Shown here: positions 1-8,137 of the stretch, piece by piece
How the letters are laid out: each line of letters begins with the position of its first letter
Position numbering within the stretch: position 1 is the first letter of the stretch
NCBI RefSeq assembly: GCF_014647235.1
Contig: NZ_BMOU01000006.1
Span: forward strand, 248,001 to 312,000
Source of the DNA: Haloarcula pellucida
GTDB lineage: Archaea > Halobacteriota > Halobacteria > Halobacteriales > Haloarculaceae
Length of the DNA stretch: 64,000 bases
Direction: 5' to 3'
Notes under the pieces: model-generated
Seen by the model: only the letters and a program-made list of their open reading frames with translations
Database searches by the model: none
Told to the model about the DNA's origin: nothing
Position numbers and translations under genes: made by a program

Positions 1-1
1 G

Positions 2-235
2 CGCGAACGGATGTACGAGCGCCTGTCCTCGCGCTTTGGCGTGTATCCGTCCGACGCGCCCTTCCTCCTGTTCGAGGTGACGGATACGACCGTAGACGAC
101 CTGTTGCTGACCGCCCGGGAACGGGGTATCGCGCTCCGGGACGCCCGCACCTTCCGGGGACTCGACAGCCACGTCAGGGTCGCGGTTCGCACCCCCGAAC
201 AGAACGACCGACTGCTGGAGGCGCTGGGTGTTTGA
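2..235 (+). CDS. cobD: CobD-type threonine-phosphate decarboxylase / aminotransferase, C-terminal end (5' end outside window)
   Basis: Last 77 residues of a fold-type I PLP enzyme of the histidinol-phosphate aminotransferase / L-threonine-O-3-phosphate decarboxylase group. Visible is the small C-terminal domain: a GIALRDARTFRGL stretch, then HVRVAVRT, where the Arg that holds the substrate acid group normally sits, and a closing NDRLLEAL helix. The PLP lysine lies upstream of the window. The following genes all serve cobalamin assembly or salvage, so the decarboxylase that supplies aminopropanol phosphate for the nucleotide loop is more likely than HisC; that choice is inference from context. 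The stop overlaps the GTG start of the next gene by 8 bases, suggesting one operon. Confidence 0.75.
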   Translation, partial: RERMYERLSSRFGVYPSDAPFLLFEVTDTTVDDLLLTARERGIALRDARTFRGLDSHVRVAVRTPEQNDRLLEALGV

Positions 236-923
236 GACGACCCGTCGGGACGGCATCGTACAGGCCCGACGAGAGGGAGCGCGCTGGCTCTCGACGGCGT
301 GGGACGGGGGCTACCGCGACGCCGACGCCGTCTACAACGTCACGGTGCCGACCGGGTTCGAACGCACCGACCTCGACGCTTACCGCGCGGAGCGACTGGC
401 CGACGCCGGGTTCTCTGTCGGGCCGACGCTGCTCACCGGTGTCCACATGGACCATGCCCGCCGTGCGGACAGCGGGCCGGTGACAGTGCTGGCGACAGCG
501 GGCCTCTCGAATCCAGCGGCGTTGCCGATGGCCGACGAGGCGGAAGCCGGCACCGAGAGCGGCGACGCCGCCGACTGGCGACCCGGCACCGTCAACCTCG
601 TCGTCGGCGCCGACCGGGCGCTTTCCGAGGGTGCGCTCGCCACCCTCCTCGCGACGGCCGTCGAGGCGAAGGCGGCGACGTTGCTGGACGTGGCCGGCGT
701 CCCGGGGACCACGTCGGACGCCGTCCTCGTCGGATCGGTACCCGACGCCGACCGGGTCGCGTTCACCGGGAGCGCCACGGCGGTTGGGGCCGCGGCCCGG
801 GCCTGTGTGAGAGACGCCGTGGTAGCGAGTCTCGATGCCCGCTACGACGAGGGCCCGCCCGGCGTCGACGAGGCCGAGTACGGCGTGATCACTGACCGTC
901 AGACCGATGTTCGCGCCCCCTGA
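228..923 (+). CDS. cbiZ: adenosylcobinamide amidohydrolase CbiZ
   Basis: 231-residue enzyme of the CbiZ family. It hydrolyses the amide linking the aminopropanol arm of adenosylcobinamide and returns adenosylcobyric acid, which is how archaea salvage cobinamide. Family features seen are the LSTAWDGGYRDADAVYNVTV segment near residue 21, the LLTGVHMDHAR segment near 67, VLATAGLSNP near 86 and a TVNLVVGADRALSEGAL segment near 121. Start is GTG, 8 bases inside the preceding aminotransferase gene, so translation is probably coupled. The downstream cobA gene begins 9 bases after the stop, consistent with a cobD-cbiZ-cobA transcript. Function from family; salvage role supported by neighbours. Confidence 0.88.
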   Translation: MFETTRRDGIVQARREGARWLSTAWDGGYRDADAVYNVTVPTGFERTDLDAYRAERLADAGFSVGPTLLTGVHMDHARRADSGPVTVLATAGLSNPAALPMADEAEAGTESGDAADWRPGTVNLVVGADRALSEGALATLLATAVEAKAATLLDVAGVPGTTSDAVLVGSVPDADRVAFTGSATAVGAAARACVRDAVVASLDARYDEGPPGVDEAEYGVITDRQTDVRAP

Positions 924-932
924 ACTCCGGGT

Positions 933-1583
933 ATGAGCGACAACACCGCCGGTCCGACCGCCGAATCCATCACGCCGAGCGCGCCCGAGGAGTTCGGCCT
1001 CGTGCAAGTGTGGTGGGGCGACGGCAAGGGCAAGACCACGGCGGCGCTGGGGATGGCGACCCGCGCCGTCGGCCACGGCTACCGCGTCCACCTCCTCCAG
1101 TTCATGAAGGGCGGCACCGGCACCGTCGAGGACGTTCGCGGCGAGTACAACGCTATCGCCGCCCTGCCGGGGTTCTCCTACGAGAACGCCGGCCACTACG
1201 GTTGGCACGGCTTCATGGACGGCAGCGACGACGGCGAACACGAGGCTCGCGCACAGGGCGCACTCGCTCGCGCCCGGGAGATCCTCGACGCCAGCGGCGA
1301 GGCCGACCTCTCCGAACCGCTCGACCCCGAGGGACCGCCCGAAGATGGCGTCAATATGCTCGTCGTAGACGAGATTCTGTACGCCGCCAATCGCGGCCTC
1401 GTCGACCCGGCGGACGTCGTCTCGCTCGTCGAGGCCAAACCAGACGACGTGGAACTCGTCCTCACCGGGGGCCACGAGCGCCCCGAGTACGTCTTCGAAC
1501 GCGCCGACCTCGTCACCGAAGTCGGGAAAGTGAAACACCCGCTTGAGGCCGGCCACCCGGCGCGGAAAGGCACCGAGTACTGA
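933..1583 (+). CDS. cobA: cob(I)yrinic acid a,c-diamide adenosyltransferase
   Basis: 216-residue CobA/CobO/BtuR-type ATP:corrinoid adenosyltransferase that transfers the 5'-deoxyadenosyl group of ATP to Co(I) corrinoids. The P-loop GDGKGKTT is at residues 29-36, followed by AALGMATRAVGHGYRV and HLLQFMKGG; the MLVVDEILYAANRGLV segment carries the acidic Mg-binding residues, and VLTGGHERPEYVFERADLVTEV is the typical C-terminal half. A hydrophilic N-terminal extension of about 20 residues precedes the first strand. It follows cbiZ after 9 bases in the same operon. In B12 salvage it makes the adenosylated forms used by CbiZ and CbiP. Confidence 0.93.
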   Translation: MSDNTAGPTAESITPSAPEEFGLVQVWWGDGKGKTTAALGMATRAVGHGYRVHLLQFMKGGTGTVEDVRGEYNAIAALPGFSYENAGHYGWHGFMDGSDDGEHEARAQGALARAREILDASGEADLSEPLDPEGPPEDGVNMLVVDEILYAANRGLVDPADVVSLVEAKPDDVELVLTGGHERPEYVFERADLVTEVGKVKHPLEAGHPARKGTEY

Positions 1584-1594
1584 CGGTCGGCCGG

Positions 1595-1969
1595 CTACGA
1601 CTCCGAGCGCAACTCCTCGAGGTGGACCCGTGCCGCCGCGATGTGGTCGTCGGCTATCTCGTCGCCGGTCCCGGCGACGTTGTCTAGCAACTCGGCAATC
1701 GTCTCTAGTCGTCGCCGCCGGACCGCCGGGTCGAGATCCCCCTCCGCCACGTCGCGCGCGACGGCCTCCGCCTCGCCGAGCCACCGACTTGCGGTCCGCT
1801 CGACGGGGCGCTCGCCGGTCGCGGCGAGGTGGTCGTAGACGGCACGCACTCGGTCGTCGGTCACGCCGTCGGCTTCGACCGGCGACCGGAAAAGCCCGCC
1901 GACGAACCACTCATTGTCGTGGGGGACCGAGAACCGGTCGATGGCCGATACCGTCCTCGTCGCCGGCAC
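1595..1969 (-). CDS. uncharacterised small acidic protein in the cobalamin cluster
   Basis: About 124 residues if started at the GTG at 1969; I do not recognise the family. The coding frame looks genuine from about residue 10 on: an acidic, helical protein with segments [38 protein letters not shown] and [20 protein letters not shown]. No ATG lies near the expected N-terminus, and any GTG start places the 5' end inside cbiP, which is divergently oriented, giving about 29 bases of overlap. It sits between cobA and cbiP on the opposite strand, so a corrinoid-related job is only a guess from position. A fully helical four-helix bundle is plausible from the sequence. Confidence 0.6.
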   Translation of the reverse strand: MPATRTVSAIDRFSVPHDNEWFVGGLFRSPVEADGVTDDRVRAVYDHLAATGERPVERTASRWLGEAEAVARDVAEGDLDPAVRRRRLETIAELLDNVAGTGDEIADDHIAAARVHLEELRSES

Positions 1970-3416
1970 TGCTTCACACGTGGGAAAGAGTACGGTTGCG
2001 GCCGGTCTCTGTCGCCTGTTGGCCGATCGCGGTGTCTCCGTCGCGCCGTTCAAGGCCCAGAACATGAGCACGAACGCGCGAGCGACGCCCGGCGGGGAAG
2101 TCGGCGTCTCGCAGTACGTGCAGGCCCGCGCCGCCCGCGTCCCGGCGACGACGGACCACAACCCCGTCCTACTCAAACCCCGCGGCGACGGCGAGTCCCA
2201 ACTCGTCGTCGACGGCGAGGCTGTCGCCGACGTCGCCGCGGGCGAGTACTACGAGAGTCACTGGGAGATGGCCCTTGACGCCGCCCGCGAGGCCCACGCG
2301 CGACTCGCCGCCGACCACGACGTCGTCGTCGCCGAGGGGGCCGGCTCTATCGCCGAAATCAACCTCCACGACCGCGACCTCGCGAACGTGGAGACGGCCC
2401 GCTTCGCCGACGCGGACATTCTGCTGGTGGCCGACATCGAACGCGGCGGCGTGTTCGCCTCGCTCGTCGGGACGCTCGAACTCGTCCCTGAGGACGTACG
2501 CGAGCGAGTCGTCGGCGCCGTCGTTACGAAGTTCCGGGGCGACCGCTCGCTGCTCGACCCCGGCCTCGACGCGTTCGAGGACCGCACCGGCGTCCCGGTC
2601 CTCGGTGTCCTCCCCTACGACGACCCGGGCCTGCCCGAGGAGGACAGCGTCGCCCTGCCATCCGTCGGCAAGCGGTCGGTCCGGGGTGCCGACGACGGCG
2701 TCCCCGACGACCGGAGCGTCACCGTCGCGGTGCCGCGACTCCCGCACATCTCGAACTTCACGGATCTCCAGCCCCTCGCCGCCGAACCCGGCGTCCGGGT
2801 CGCCTACGTCCCGCTTTCTGATTCGCTTGCCGACGCCGACGCGGTGGTCCTGCCGGGGAGCAAGAACACCGTCGACGACCTGCTGGCGCTTCGAGCGGCC
2901 GGCTTCGGCGACGCGCTCGCGGCCTTCGACGGACCGGTCGTGGGCCTCTGTGGTGGGTACCAGATGCTCGGCGAGGTGATTCTGAACGCGGCTATCGAAG
3001 GCTCCGGGGGGCAGGAGCGCGTCGACGGGTTCGGCGTCCTCCCGGTCCGGACCACCTTCTCGGCGGAGAAGACGGTCGAACACGTCACGCGGGAACTGGA
3101 CGGCGCTGGCCCGCTGGACGGCGCAGCGGGGACCGTCGAGGGCTACGAGATCCACATGGGGGACTCCGAACCGACGGCCGACGTGGCCCGTCCGTTCGGC
3201 GGGGGCGGCGCGGCCACGACCACCGCCGTCGGGACGTACCTCCACGACCTCTTCGTGAACGACTGCGCACGCGATGCCTTCGTGAGAAACGCGTTCGAAA
3301 CGGTCGGAAACGACTCTCCAGACGGCTCCGAGGTAGCCCGGCCCGACCCGTACGACCGAGCGGCGACGCTCGTCGAGTCCCACGTCGACCACGGGCCGCT
3401 GCCGGTCGAGTGGTAG
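1941..3416 (+). CDS. cbiP: cobyric acid synthase (glutamine-hydrolysing)
   Basis: 491-residue CbiP/CobQ that amidates four carboxylates of adenosylcobyrinic acid a,c-diamide with glutamine and ATP. The N-terminal dethiobiotin-synthetase-like ATPase domain shows [10 protein letters not shown] at residues 8-17 and [14 protein letters not shown] near 39; the C-terminal class I amidotransferase-like domain has the nucleophile in [12 protein letters not shown] (Cys337) and the His in GYEIHMG (His405). The ATG at 1941 gives the canonical [11 protein letters not shown]-terminus; open codons just upstream lack family similarity. The gene overlaps the 5' end of the opposite-strand gene. A T-run follows the stop. 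Confidence 0.93.
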   Translation: MADTVLVAGTASHVGKSTVAAGLCRLLADRGVSVAPFKAQNMSTNARATPGGEVGVSQYVQARAARVPATTDHNPVLLKPRGDGESQLVVDGEAVADVAAGEYYESHWEMALDAAREAHARLAADHDVVVAEGAGSIAEINLHDRDLANVETARFADADILLVADIERGGVFASLVGTLELVPEDVRERVVGAVVTKFRGDRSLLDPGLDAFEDRTGVPVLGVLPYDDPGLPEEDSVALPSVGKRSVRGADDGVPDDRSVTVAVPRLPHISNFTDLQPLAAEPGVRVAYVPLSDSLADADAVVLPGSKNTVDDLLALRAAGFGDALAAFDGPVVGLCGGYQMLGEVILNAAIEGSGGQERVDGFGVLPVRTTFSAEKTVEHVTRELDGAGPLDGAAGTVEGYEIHMGDSEPTADVARPFGGGGAATTTAVGTYLHDLFVNDCARDAFVRNAFETVGNDSPDGSEVARPDPYDRAATLVESHVDHGPLPVEW

Positions 3417-3428
3417 TTTTTTCACCAC
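3411..3428 (+). terminator. probable transcription terminator after cbiP
   Basis: A short inverted repeat (TGGT before, ACCA after) brackets a run of six T residues at 3417-3422, directly after the cbiP stop codon. Archaeal termination is mainly driven by such T-runs, so this probably ends the cobalamin transcript before the promoter of the next gene. Confidence 0.5.
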
Positions 3429-3442
3429 GCGCTTCCACGAAC

Positions 3443-3449
3443 TTTATAT
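3443..3449 (+). promoter_or_regulatory. TATA box of the MinD-like gene
   Basis: TTTATAT centred 28 bases upstream of the ATG at 3474, the spacing expected for a leaderless or nearly leaderless haloarchaeal transcript. It supports the chosen start and separates this gene from the cobalamin operon. Confidence 0.65.
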
Positions 3450-3473
3450 GCGAGCGAGCGGGCAGTAGGGAGC

Positions 3474-4241
3474 ATGGTCGAAGTGTTCGCGGTCGCCAGT
3501 GGCAAGGGGGGGACTGGTAAGACCACGAGTACGGTCGCACTGGGGATGGCGCTCGCCGAGCGCTACGACGTGACCGTCGTCGACGCCGACACCGGGATGG
3601 CGAACCTGCTCTTTCACGCCGGTCTCTCTGAGGCGGAGACGACACTCCACGACGTACTGGCCGACGACGCCGCCGTCGCCGACGCGGCCTACGAGCGCTT
3701 CGGGATGACCGTCATCCCCTGCGGGACGAGTCTCGACGGGTTCCGTGACGCCGACCCGACGCGCCTGCGGGACGTGGTCGCGACGCTCGCGGCCGATACG
3801 GACGTCATCCTGCTGGACTCCCCGCCGGCGCTCGATAGCCGGGCGGCCGTCCTGCCGGTGGTGATGGCCGACCGCATCGTGGTGGTCCTCCAGCCGACGA
3901 TTCCCGCCATCTCGGACGGCCTGAAAGTACAGGAGTACGCCACGTCCTACGGCACTGGCATCGCTGGCCTCCTGTTCAACAAGGTCCGGGAGGACGAACG
4001 CATCGACGACGTCACAGCGAAGACCGAACGCTACTTCGACGGCCCGACGCTCGCCGCCGTCCCGGAGACTGAACGGGCCCGCGAGGCCCGCCGGGCCGGC
4101 AGACCGCTCCTCGCTCACGCACCCGACTGTGCGGCCGCGACAGCGTACCACCGCGCGGCCGACGCGCTCTCGGTCGATCACGGAGAGTCCGGCGACGTCG
4201 CCGACCGGTTCCGCAGCGCGGTCATCCCGGAGACGCCATGA
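3474..4241 (+). CDS. minD2: MinD/ParA-type P-loop ATPase, probable MinD2
   Basis: 255-residue deviant-Walker ATPase. GKGGTGKTT near residue 10 carries the signature lysine that supports ATP-driven dimerisation; VVDADTGMANL near 36 and LLDSPPALDSRA near 104 are the switch I and Walker B-like regions. No C-terminal amphipathic membrane-targeting helix is obvious; the chain ends VADRFRSAVIPETP. The gene has its own TATA box and overlaps the next gene by ATGA. In Haloferax volcanii, minD2, which affects cell shape and motility, lies next to cobalamin genes and is co-transcribed with a small partner gene; the same layout here makes orthology likely, but that is recalled and inferred. Confidence 0.8.
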   Translation: MVEVFAVASGKGGTGKTTSTVALGMALAERYDVTVVDADTGMANLLFHAGLSEAETTLHDVLADDAAVADAAYERFGMTVIPCGTSLDGFRDADPTRLRDVVATLAADTDVILLDSPPALDSRAAVLPVVMADRIVVVLQPTIPAISDGLKVQEYATSYGTGIAGLLFNKVREDERIDDVTAKTERYFDGPTLAAVPETERAREARRAGRPLLAHAPDCAAATAYHRAADALSVDHGESGDVADRFRSAVIPETP

Positions 4242-4771
4242 AGCTACCCCGCGGAACGCTCCGGAAGTCCCGCGTGGTGAGCGATCCACGCGAGACGCTC
4301 GCGGACGTCCTCGACCGGACGGTGACCGGCTACGCCGTCTTCGAGTCACAGGAGACGCTCTTGCTCGATGCCGACGGGCGCGGCGTCGTCACCTTCGAGG
4401 ACGGTGTCCCGGTGCTGGCCTACCACACTGGCACCGACCGCGGCGGGCCGAGGGCGCTGGCCGACCTCGCCGTCCCCGGCCCGTACCACGTCTCCGTGTT
4501 CGAACTCGATACGGCGGACCTCGCCACCGCCCACGAGGCGGCGGAACTTCGGGTCCCCCCGGGGATGCCCGCCGAACGACTCGCAGGCGACCCGGCACTG
4601 GCAGACAGTACGCGGCGTGCGGCCCCGGACGACCGGACGCCGACGACGGCCCAGACGGCAGACGACCACAGTGCTGTCGAGGCGTTCCTGGAGAACGAGG
4701 AGAAGATAGCGGCGATTCGAGAACAGGCCCGCGAGGAGGCGCGCGCCCGAGCGGACGAGTGGGACTTCTGA
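4238..4771 (+). CDS. MinD-partner protein of unknown function (possible MapA counterpart)
   Basis: 177-residue acidic protein translationally coupled to the MinD-like gene by a 4-base ATGA overlap. Residues about 20-110 look like one alpha/beta domain (TVTGYAVFESQETLLLDADG, then VVTFEDGVPVLAYHTGTDRG and YHVSVFELDTADL). A low-complexity linker rich in A, D, R and T follows, ending in a charged helix (VEAFLENEEKIAAIREQARE) that resembles a coiled-coil or docking helix. The role is unknown. The tight coupling suggests the two proteins act together, perhaps with this one as the adaptor between the ATPase and its cargo. Naming it after the Haloferax MinD2-associated protein would be by position only. 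Confidence 0.78.
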   Translation: MKLPRGTLRKSRVVSDPRETLADVLDRTVTGYAVFESQETLLLDADGRGVVTFEDGVPVLAYHTGTDRGGPRALADLAVPGPYHVSVFELDTADLATAHEAAELRVPPGMPAERLAGDPALADSTRRAAPDDRTPTTAQTADDHSAVEAFLENEEKIAAIREQAREEARARADEWDF

Positions 4772-4780
4772 CCTGCGGCG

Positions 4781-5014
4781 TCAGTCAGTCCGGACCGGAA
4801 TCCACCAGACGCGCGAGCGGCCGCCGACCTTTTTGCTCGTGATGTCCGTGTCCGATTCGAGACTGTGGAGTTTGTTCAACGCGGTGCGGCGGGAACAGCC
4901 GAGCCGGTCGGCGACTTCCGACGCAGTCAGGGGTTCGGCGTAGTCGCCCCGGTCTTTGAACACTTCGATGACGTCCGATTCGGTGTACTGGACCTCACGT
5001 CCGGGCGGTGACAT
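4781..5014 (-). CDS. small winged-helix DNA-binding protein
   Basis: 77-residue winged helix-turn-helix protein. The segment PLTASEVADRLGCSRRTALN (residues about 29-48) is a clear HTH, followed by a wing ending KKVGGRSRVWWIP. It is a single DNA-binding domain with no sensor. A second protein in this window (28879-29442) shares the CSRRTA-NKL core and the RVWW-P wing. The gene lies 45 bases downstream of the carotenoid oxygenase gene on the same strand, so it could be read from that transcript as well as from its own TATA-like AATTAAG near 5040. Target unknown; local autoregulation or control of the oxygenase is inference. Confidence 0.8.
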   Translation of the reverse strand: MSPPGREVQYTESDVIEVFKDRGDYAEPLTASEVADRLGCSRRTALNKLHSLESDTDITSKKVGGRSRVWWIPVRTD

Positions 5015-5059
5015 AGACGAGAGAACGGCTGCCGGGTACTTAATTGTCGCCCGGGACAG

Positions 5060-6499
5060 TCACGCCATACTCCGCGTGGGAGCGTCGTCGGCGTAGAACT
5101 GGCCGTGGAATCCGTAGGGCACGCGATGCGGGAGCGGCGCACGGGCCAGTTCTGACATGGTCGCCGCGTCCAGTACGAGGAGGAACGACCGGTCACGCCT
5201 GCCGTCTAACACCAGACTCAGCACGACGCCGTCGTCCTCACTCCGGGCGTCGGGCCGCCGGACGAACATCGGTTCGCCCGGATACGTCTCCGGTTCGGAC
5301 CACGCGACCGCTTTGCCGTCGGGAACCGACACCTTCGCCACCCGAGTGGGGAGGCTGGCCCCGCTCTTCGAACTCGTCTCGGCGACGTAGACGTAGTCGT
5401 AGGGCCGGCCGAGACGGCGAGGGTAGTCGACGACGGGGAACTCCAGTTGGCCCTCGCGAACGGTCTCGAACGTGGCCCGGCCACCGTTCAGTGGGAGTCG
5501 GTAGCGCCGGAGGTCCCCCTGTGGTACCGAGGGTGACTCGCTCCGGAGGTTCGCCAGTACGAGGTCGGTCACCGCCCGCTCGTCGGGATAGGCCACGAGG
5601 TCCACGACCAAGTCGTCGCCGTCGCGGAACGCGTTGGCGTGGTGGTAGACGAACATCGGGTCCGCCTCGACCCGCGCGACCACTGCCCCGGTCTCGCGGT
5701 CCACGACGACGAACTCGCCGACCCGGTCGAACCGCTCGAACGCGTCGAGAAGCGTCTGTCGCGTCGCGGTCCCGACGAGCAACGCGGTGCGGTCCAGTCC
5801 GAACGGCATCGACGGGATCACGGCGAACCGCTCGGTCAGGGCGAACGAGTGGACGTACGGGGCGTCGTCGAACGTGAGGCTCGCCGTCGTCTCGACGGTG
5901 GTGTCGTCCCGTCGGAACAGCGTGTAGGTCGTCTCGAGTCCGTAACTGACGCCGAGGTTCACCAGCGTCTCGCGTGCCGGGTCGTAGTGTGGGTGGCCCA
6001 GCGTCAGGTCGGCGTCGACACCGTCGGTCAGGTCGATTCGACCCGTCGTCGCGAGCGTCTCGGGGTCGACGGTCAGCGCAACGGCCGACTCGGTGACCGC
6101 CGCCAGTTCGTCGCCGAATCTGGCGACGCCGATGACCGGGTTGTCCGGGAACTCACTGGAGAGGGCCTGCCAAACGCGGGTCCAGACGGGACGGTCTGGC
6201 GGCGTGCCGGGGAACGGCGTTCTGACCCGGCCGCGGTCCCGCGCGAACTCGAAGTCCCGACTCCGGACGAAGCGGTTGGTGTAGACGACCCCGTCGTCGA
6301 TGCGGAACCCGCGCAGCATCGCCAGCGGGTCGAACCAGTGTCGAAGCGCCGTCTCACCGACTTCGAACTGCCCCGGGCCGTTCTGGACGTACCGGCCGGT
6401 GAGCCACGCCGGCAGGTCGCCTTCCACGGGGAGACGCTCGCCGAGGACTTCCTCGCGCTGTGTCTCGAAGCCAATGCTATGCGTGGGACCCACACACAC
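5060..6499 (-). CDS. carotenoid cleavage oxygenase (RPE65/CCO family)
   Basis: 479-residue member of the seven-bladed beta-propeller non-haem iron oxygenases that cleave carotenoids to apocarotenals or retinal. The four iron-binding histidines are visible in GHPHYDP, YVHSFALTE, VYHHANAF and the C-terminal YGFHGQFY; WLTGRYVQNGPGQFEVG is the usual N-terminal family segment. No ATG precedes it nearby: GTG codons at 6499 and 6493 are the plausible starts, and sequence further upstream is not protein-like. It is unrelated in sequence to the membrane retinal-forming enzymes Brp/Blh. A perfect palindrome with an overlapping TATA-like sequence lies about 65-80 bases upstream. Substrate (beta-carotene or bacterioruberin precursors) cannot be told. 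Confidence 0.87.
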   Translation of the reverse strand: MCVGPTHSIGFETQREEVLGERLPVEGDLPAWLTGRYVQNGPGQFEVGETALRHWFDPLAMLRGFRIDDGVVYTNRFVRSRDFEFARDRGRVRTPFPGTPPDRPVWTRVWQALSSEFPDNPVIGVARFGDELAAVTESAVALTVDPETLATTGRIDLTDGVDADLTLGHPHYDPARETLVNLGVSYGLETTYTLFRRDDTTVETTASLTFDDAPYVHSFALTERFAVIPSMPFGLDRTALLVGTATRQTLLDAFERFDRVGEFVVVDRETGAVVARVEADPMFVYHHANAFRDGDDLVVDLVAYPDERAVTDLVLANLRSESPSVPQGDLRRYRLPLNGGRATFETVREGQLEFPVVDYPRRLGRPYDYVYVAETSSKSGASLPTRVAKVSVPDGKAVAWSEPETYPGEPMFVRRPDARSEDDGVVLSLVLDGRRDRSFLLVLDAATMSELARAPLPHRVPYGFHGQFYADDAPTRSMA

Positions 6500-6562
6500 T
6501 TTACGGACGCGTCGGTCAAGAACGTGCGGACGACGCCTGCAAAGCCGGTGATTTCTGCGCGG

Positions 6563-6588
6563 TGTTACAGGGGCTGTAACATATATCA
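6563..6588 (-). promoter_or_regulatory. palindromic operator-like site with overlapping TATA box
   Basis: TGTTACAG (6563-6570), three G residues, then CTGTAACA (6574-6581): a perfect 8-base inverted repeat with a 3-base centre. On the reverse strand a GATATATG box (about 6588-6581) abuts it, giving a transcript start near 6557 and a leader of about 60 bases before the oxygenase. The placement is that of a repressor or activator site. Confidence 0.55.
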
Positions 6589-6755
6589 GCGGATAAGTAT
6601 AGAACGTATCCCCCCGGAAAACTCGATGGGGAGAACCCCTCCACCTCATGTGGGCGCTCACGCTGGTGTCCGTGGTGCGCTCACGTTTGCGATTCCGCTT
6701 CGGCCTTCCCCCCGCTGACGTCAGTTAGGGTTGCACTCCATCAACTGGCGTCTTT

Positions 6756-7580
6756 TCAAGAGTAAACCGCCGAGAGCGGTTTTGCTCGGTCTCGATGTCG
6801 TTCGAACACCCCAGTTGCCCAGTCGACGACTTCCGCACCGCCCGTCTCCAGCAACGCCCTGATGTTGTTGTGTTCGTCGTAGGCCGCCAGACAACAGCGA
6901 CTCGCCCCGTCGACGACGAGGCCGAACATGAGCGGGTCCTCGTGGATGTATATCGAAATCCGGTCGTGATCCAGCCCGTGTTCGAGCGCCTCTCCGTACT
7001 CCTGTTCGGACCGTTCGAGGACCGTCTGGTCGATGACGAACTCGATAGACGTACCCGAGGCCAGCAACTCCGCACCGACTTCGTTGAACGGCTGTGCGAC
7101 GATCGGCGAGACCGCGCGGACGTCGCCGTCGACCGCCCGGAACCACTCGGTGAACCGATTGACCGCGGCCAGCGGGTTTCCGTCCGACCCGACGGTCAGT
7201 CGCCCGCTCTCTAGGGCCTCGGTCGGTAGGTCGTCGTCGATGGTGTCGAGGTGGGTCGCCAGCGGCCCGAAATCACGTGCCCGCTCAATCTCGGAGAGGA
7301 GCGACTGGTACTGCTCGCAGACGCGCCGGCCAGTCACCGTCGGCCGATACTCGCCGTCGCGTTTCACCACCCACTGCCGCTCTCGGAACCCCGCTAAGAT
7401 GCGCTGAATCGTCGTCCGCGTGGCGTCGACCTCGTCACAGAGTTCACAGGGACGGGCGGACGATTCACACAGCGAGGACAGCACGCCGTAGCGTTGTGGC
7501 GAGCCGGTGAGGAACTGGACGTCCTCGAAATCTTCAGTACCTGGTTGCATACCCGTTGTTCGTTCATTGTTGGCCTGCAT
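6756..7580 (-). CDS. FilR1-type transcriptional regulator (winged helix plus DUF1724-like domain)
   Basis: 274 residues from the ATG at 7580; an ATG at 7550 would give 264 and is also possible. An N-terminal winged helix (VLSSLCESSARPCELCDEVD then TRTTIQRILAGFRERQWVV) is followed by a sensor-like domain typical of haloarchaeal regulators related to methanogen FilR1 (SIEFVIDQTVLERSEQEYGE, ISIYIHEDPLMFGLVVDG, CCLAAYDEHNNIRALLETGG). Such proteins usually bind a small ligand or another protein through the second domain. It lies upstream of the carotenoid oxygenase in the same orientation and downstream of the pilin-like operon, so either could be its target. CxxC at ARPCELCDEV is curious but short. 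Confidence 0.8.
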   Translation of the reverse strand: MQANNERTTGMQPGTEDFEDVQFLTGSPQRYGVLSSLCESSARPCELCDEVDATRTTIQRILAGFRERQWVVKRDGEYRPTVTGRRVCEQYQSLLSEIERARDFGPLATHLDTIDDDLPTEALESGRLTVGSDGNPLAAVNRFTEWFRAVDGDVRAVSPIVAQPFNEVGAELLASGTSIEFVIDQTVLERSEQEYGEALEHGLDHDRISIYIHEDPLMFGLVVDGASRCCLAAYDEHNNIRALLETGGAEVVDWATGVFERHRDRAKPLSAVYS

Positions 7581-7606
7581 TGTTAGTGAATCGGTCGGCT
7601 CACTGG

Positions 7607-8137
7607 TCAGTGACCCATCGAATCGACCACCACGGTGATAGTCGTTTCTCCTCGCTCCGTGGTCGTGGTCACGTCGACGGCGACGCCGAGGACGTGCGTG
7701 CGGTCGGTCCGGTTCTGGACGACGACGCCGCGGTCGGCGACGCAGTCCCCGAACTGACGGTCCGGTCCGCTCGGACAACTGGCGTCGGCCCACGCGGTCG
7801 CGACGCTCGCGTTGTACGCTATCGCAGTGACGGTTCCGCGTTCGATGCGGTCGGTTCGGAGACGCGCCAGCGTCGGTCGCAACTCGTCGCGGACGGACGT
7901 GACTGCGACGGTGCGACGGGCCCACGAGTAGTCGCCGGGAACGTCACTGCTCGTCGTCGCGACGGCCCGGTCGAGCACTCGGAGCGTCTCCGCCGTCGGG
8001 TCGCCGTACTCGGCCGTCGCGCGCACGTCGTCGTGATACCCCAGTTGCAGGTACGCGAGGACGACGGGCGCGAGAGCCACGGCGACCAGCGCCGCGGCGA
8101 CGAGCACCAGTTGGCCGCGCCGTCTCACGCGTACCAC
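7607..8137 (-). CDS. prepilin-like protein, last gene of the pilus-like operon (DUF7261-like)
   Basis: 176 residues. The N-terminus RRRGQLVLVAAALVAVAL is a class III (type IV pilin) signal: basic residues, a short polar motif and then a hydrophobic helix that would form the filament core after PibD cleavage. The rest is a secreted beta-rich domain with one possible disulfide (ASCPSGPD and FGDCVADR). It overlaps the preceding pilin-like gene by 13 bases. Sequence resembles the haloarchaeal DUF7261 family (recalled, not checked). Probably a minor pilin or pilus-assembly initiator. The stop is 26 bases from the next downstream gene. Confidence 0.8.
   Translation of the reverse strand: MVRVRRRGQLVLVAAALVAVALAPVVLAYLQLGYHDDVRATAEYGDPTAETLRVLDRAVATTSSDVPGDYSWARRTVAVTSVRDELRPTLARLRTDRIERGTVTAIAYNASVATAWADASCPSGPDRQFGDCVADRGVVVQNRTDRTHVLGVAVDVTTTTERGETTITVVVDSMGH

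Noticed and set aside
174-1910. Very long open frame on the reverse strand across cbiZ and cobA
   Set aside because: Arg/Gly/Ala-rich translation without family motifs, antisense to clear genes; typical of G+C-rich codon periodicity.
1-3416. Cobalamin riboswitch upstream of the cobalamin genes
   Set aside because: No long conserved leader is visible; genes are tightly packed and the upstream part of the operon is outside the window.
5060-6499. Retinal-forming Brp/Blh enzyme
   Set aside because: The protein is a soluble beta-propeller with four iron histidines, not a multi-helix membrane protein.
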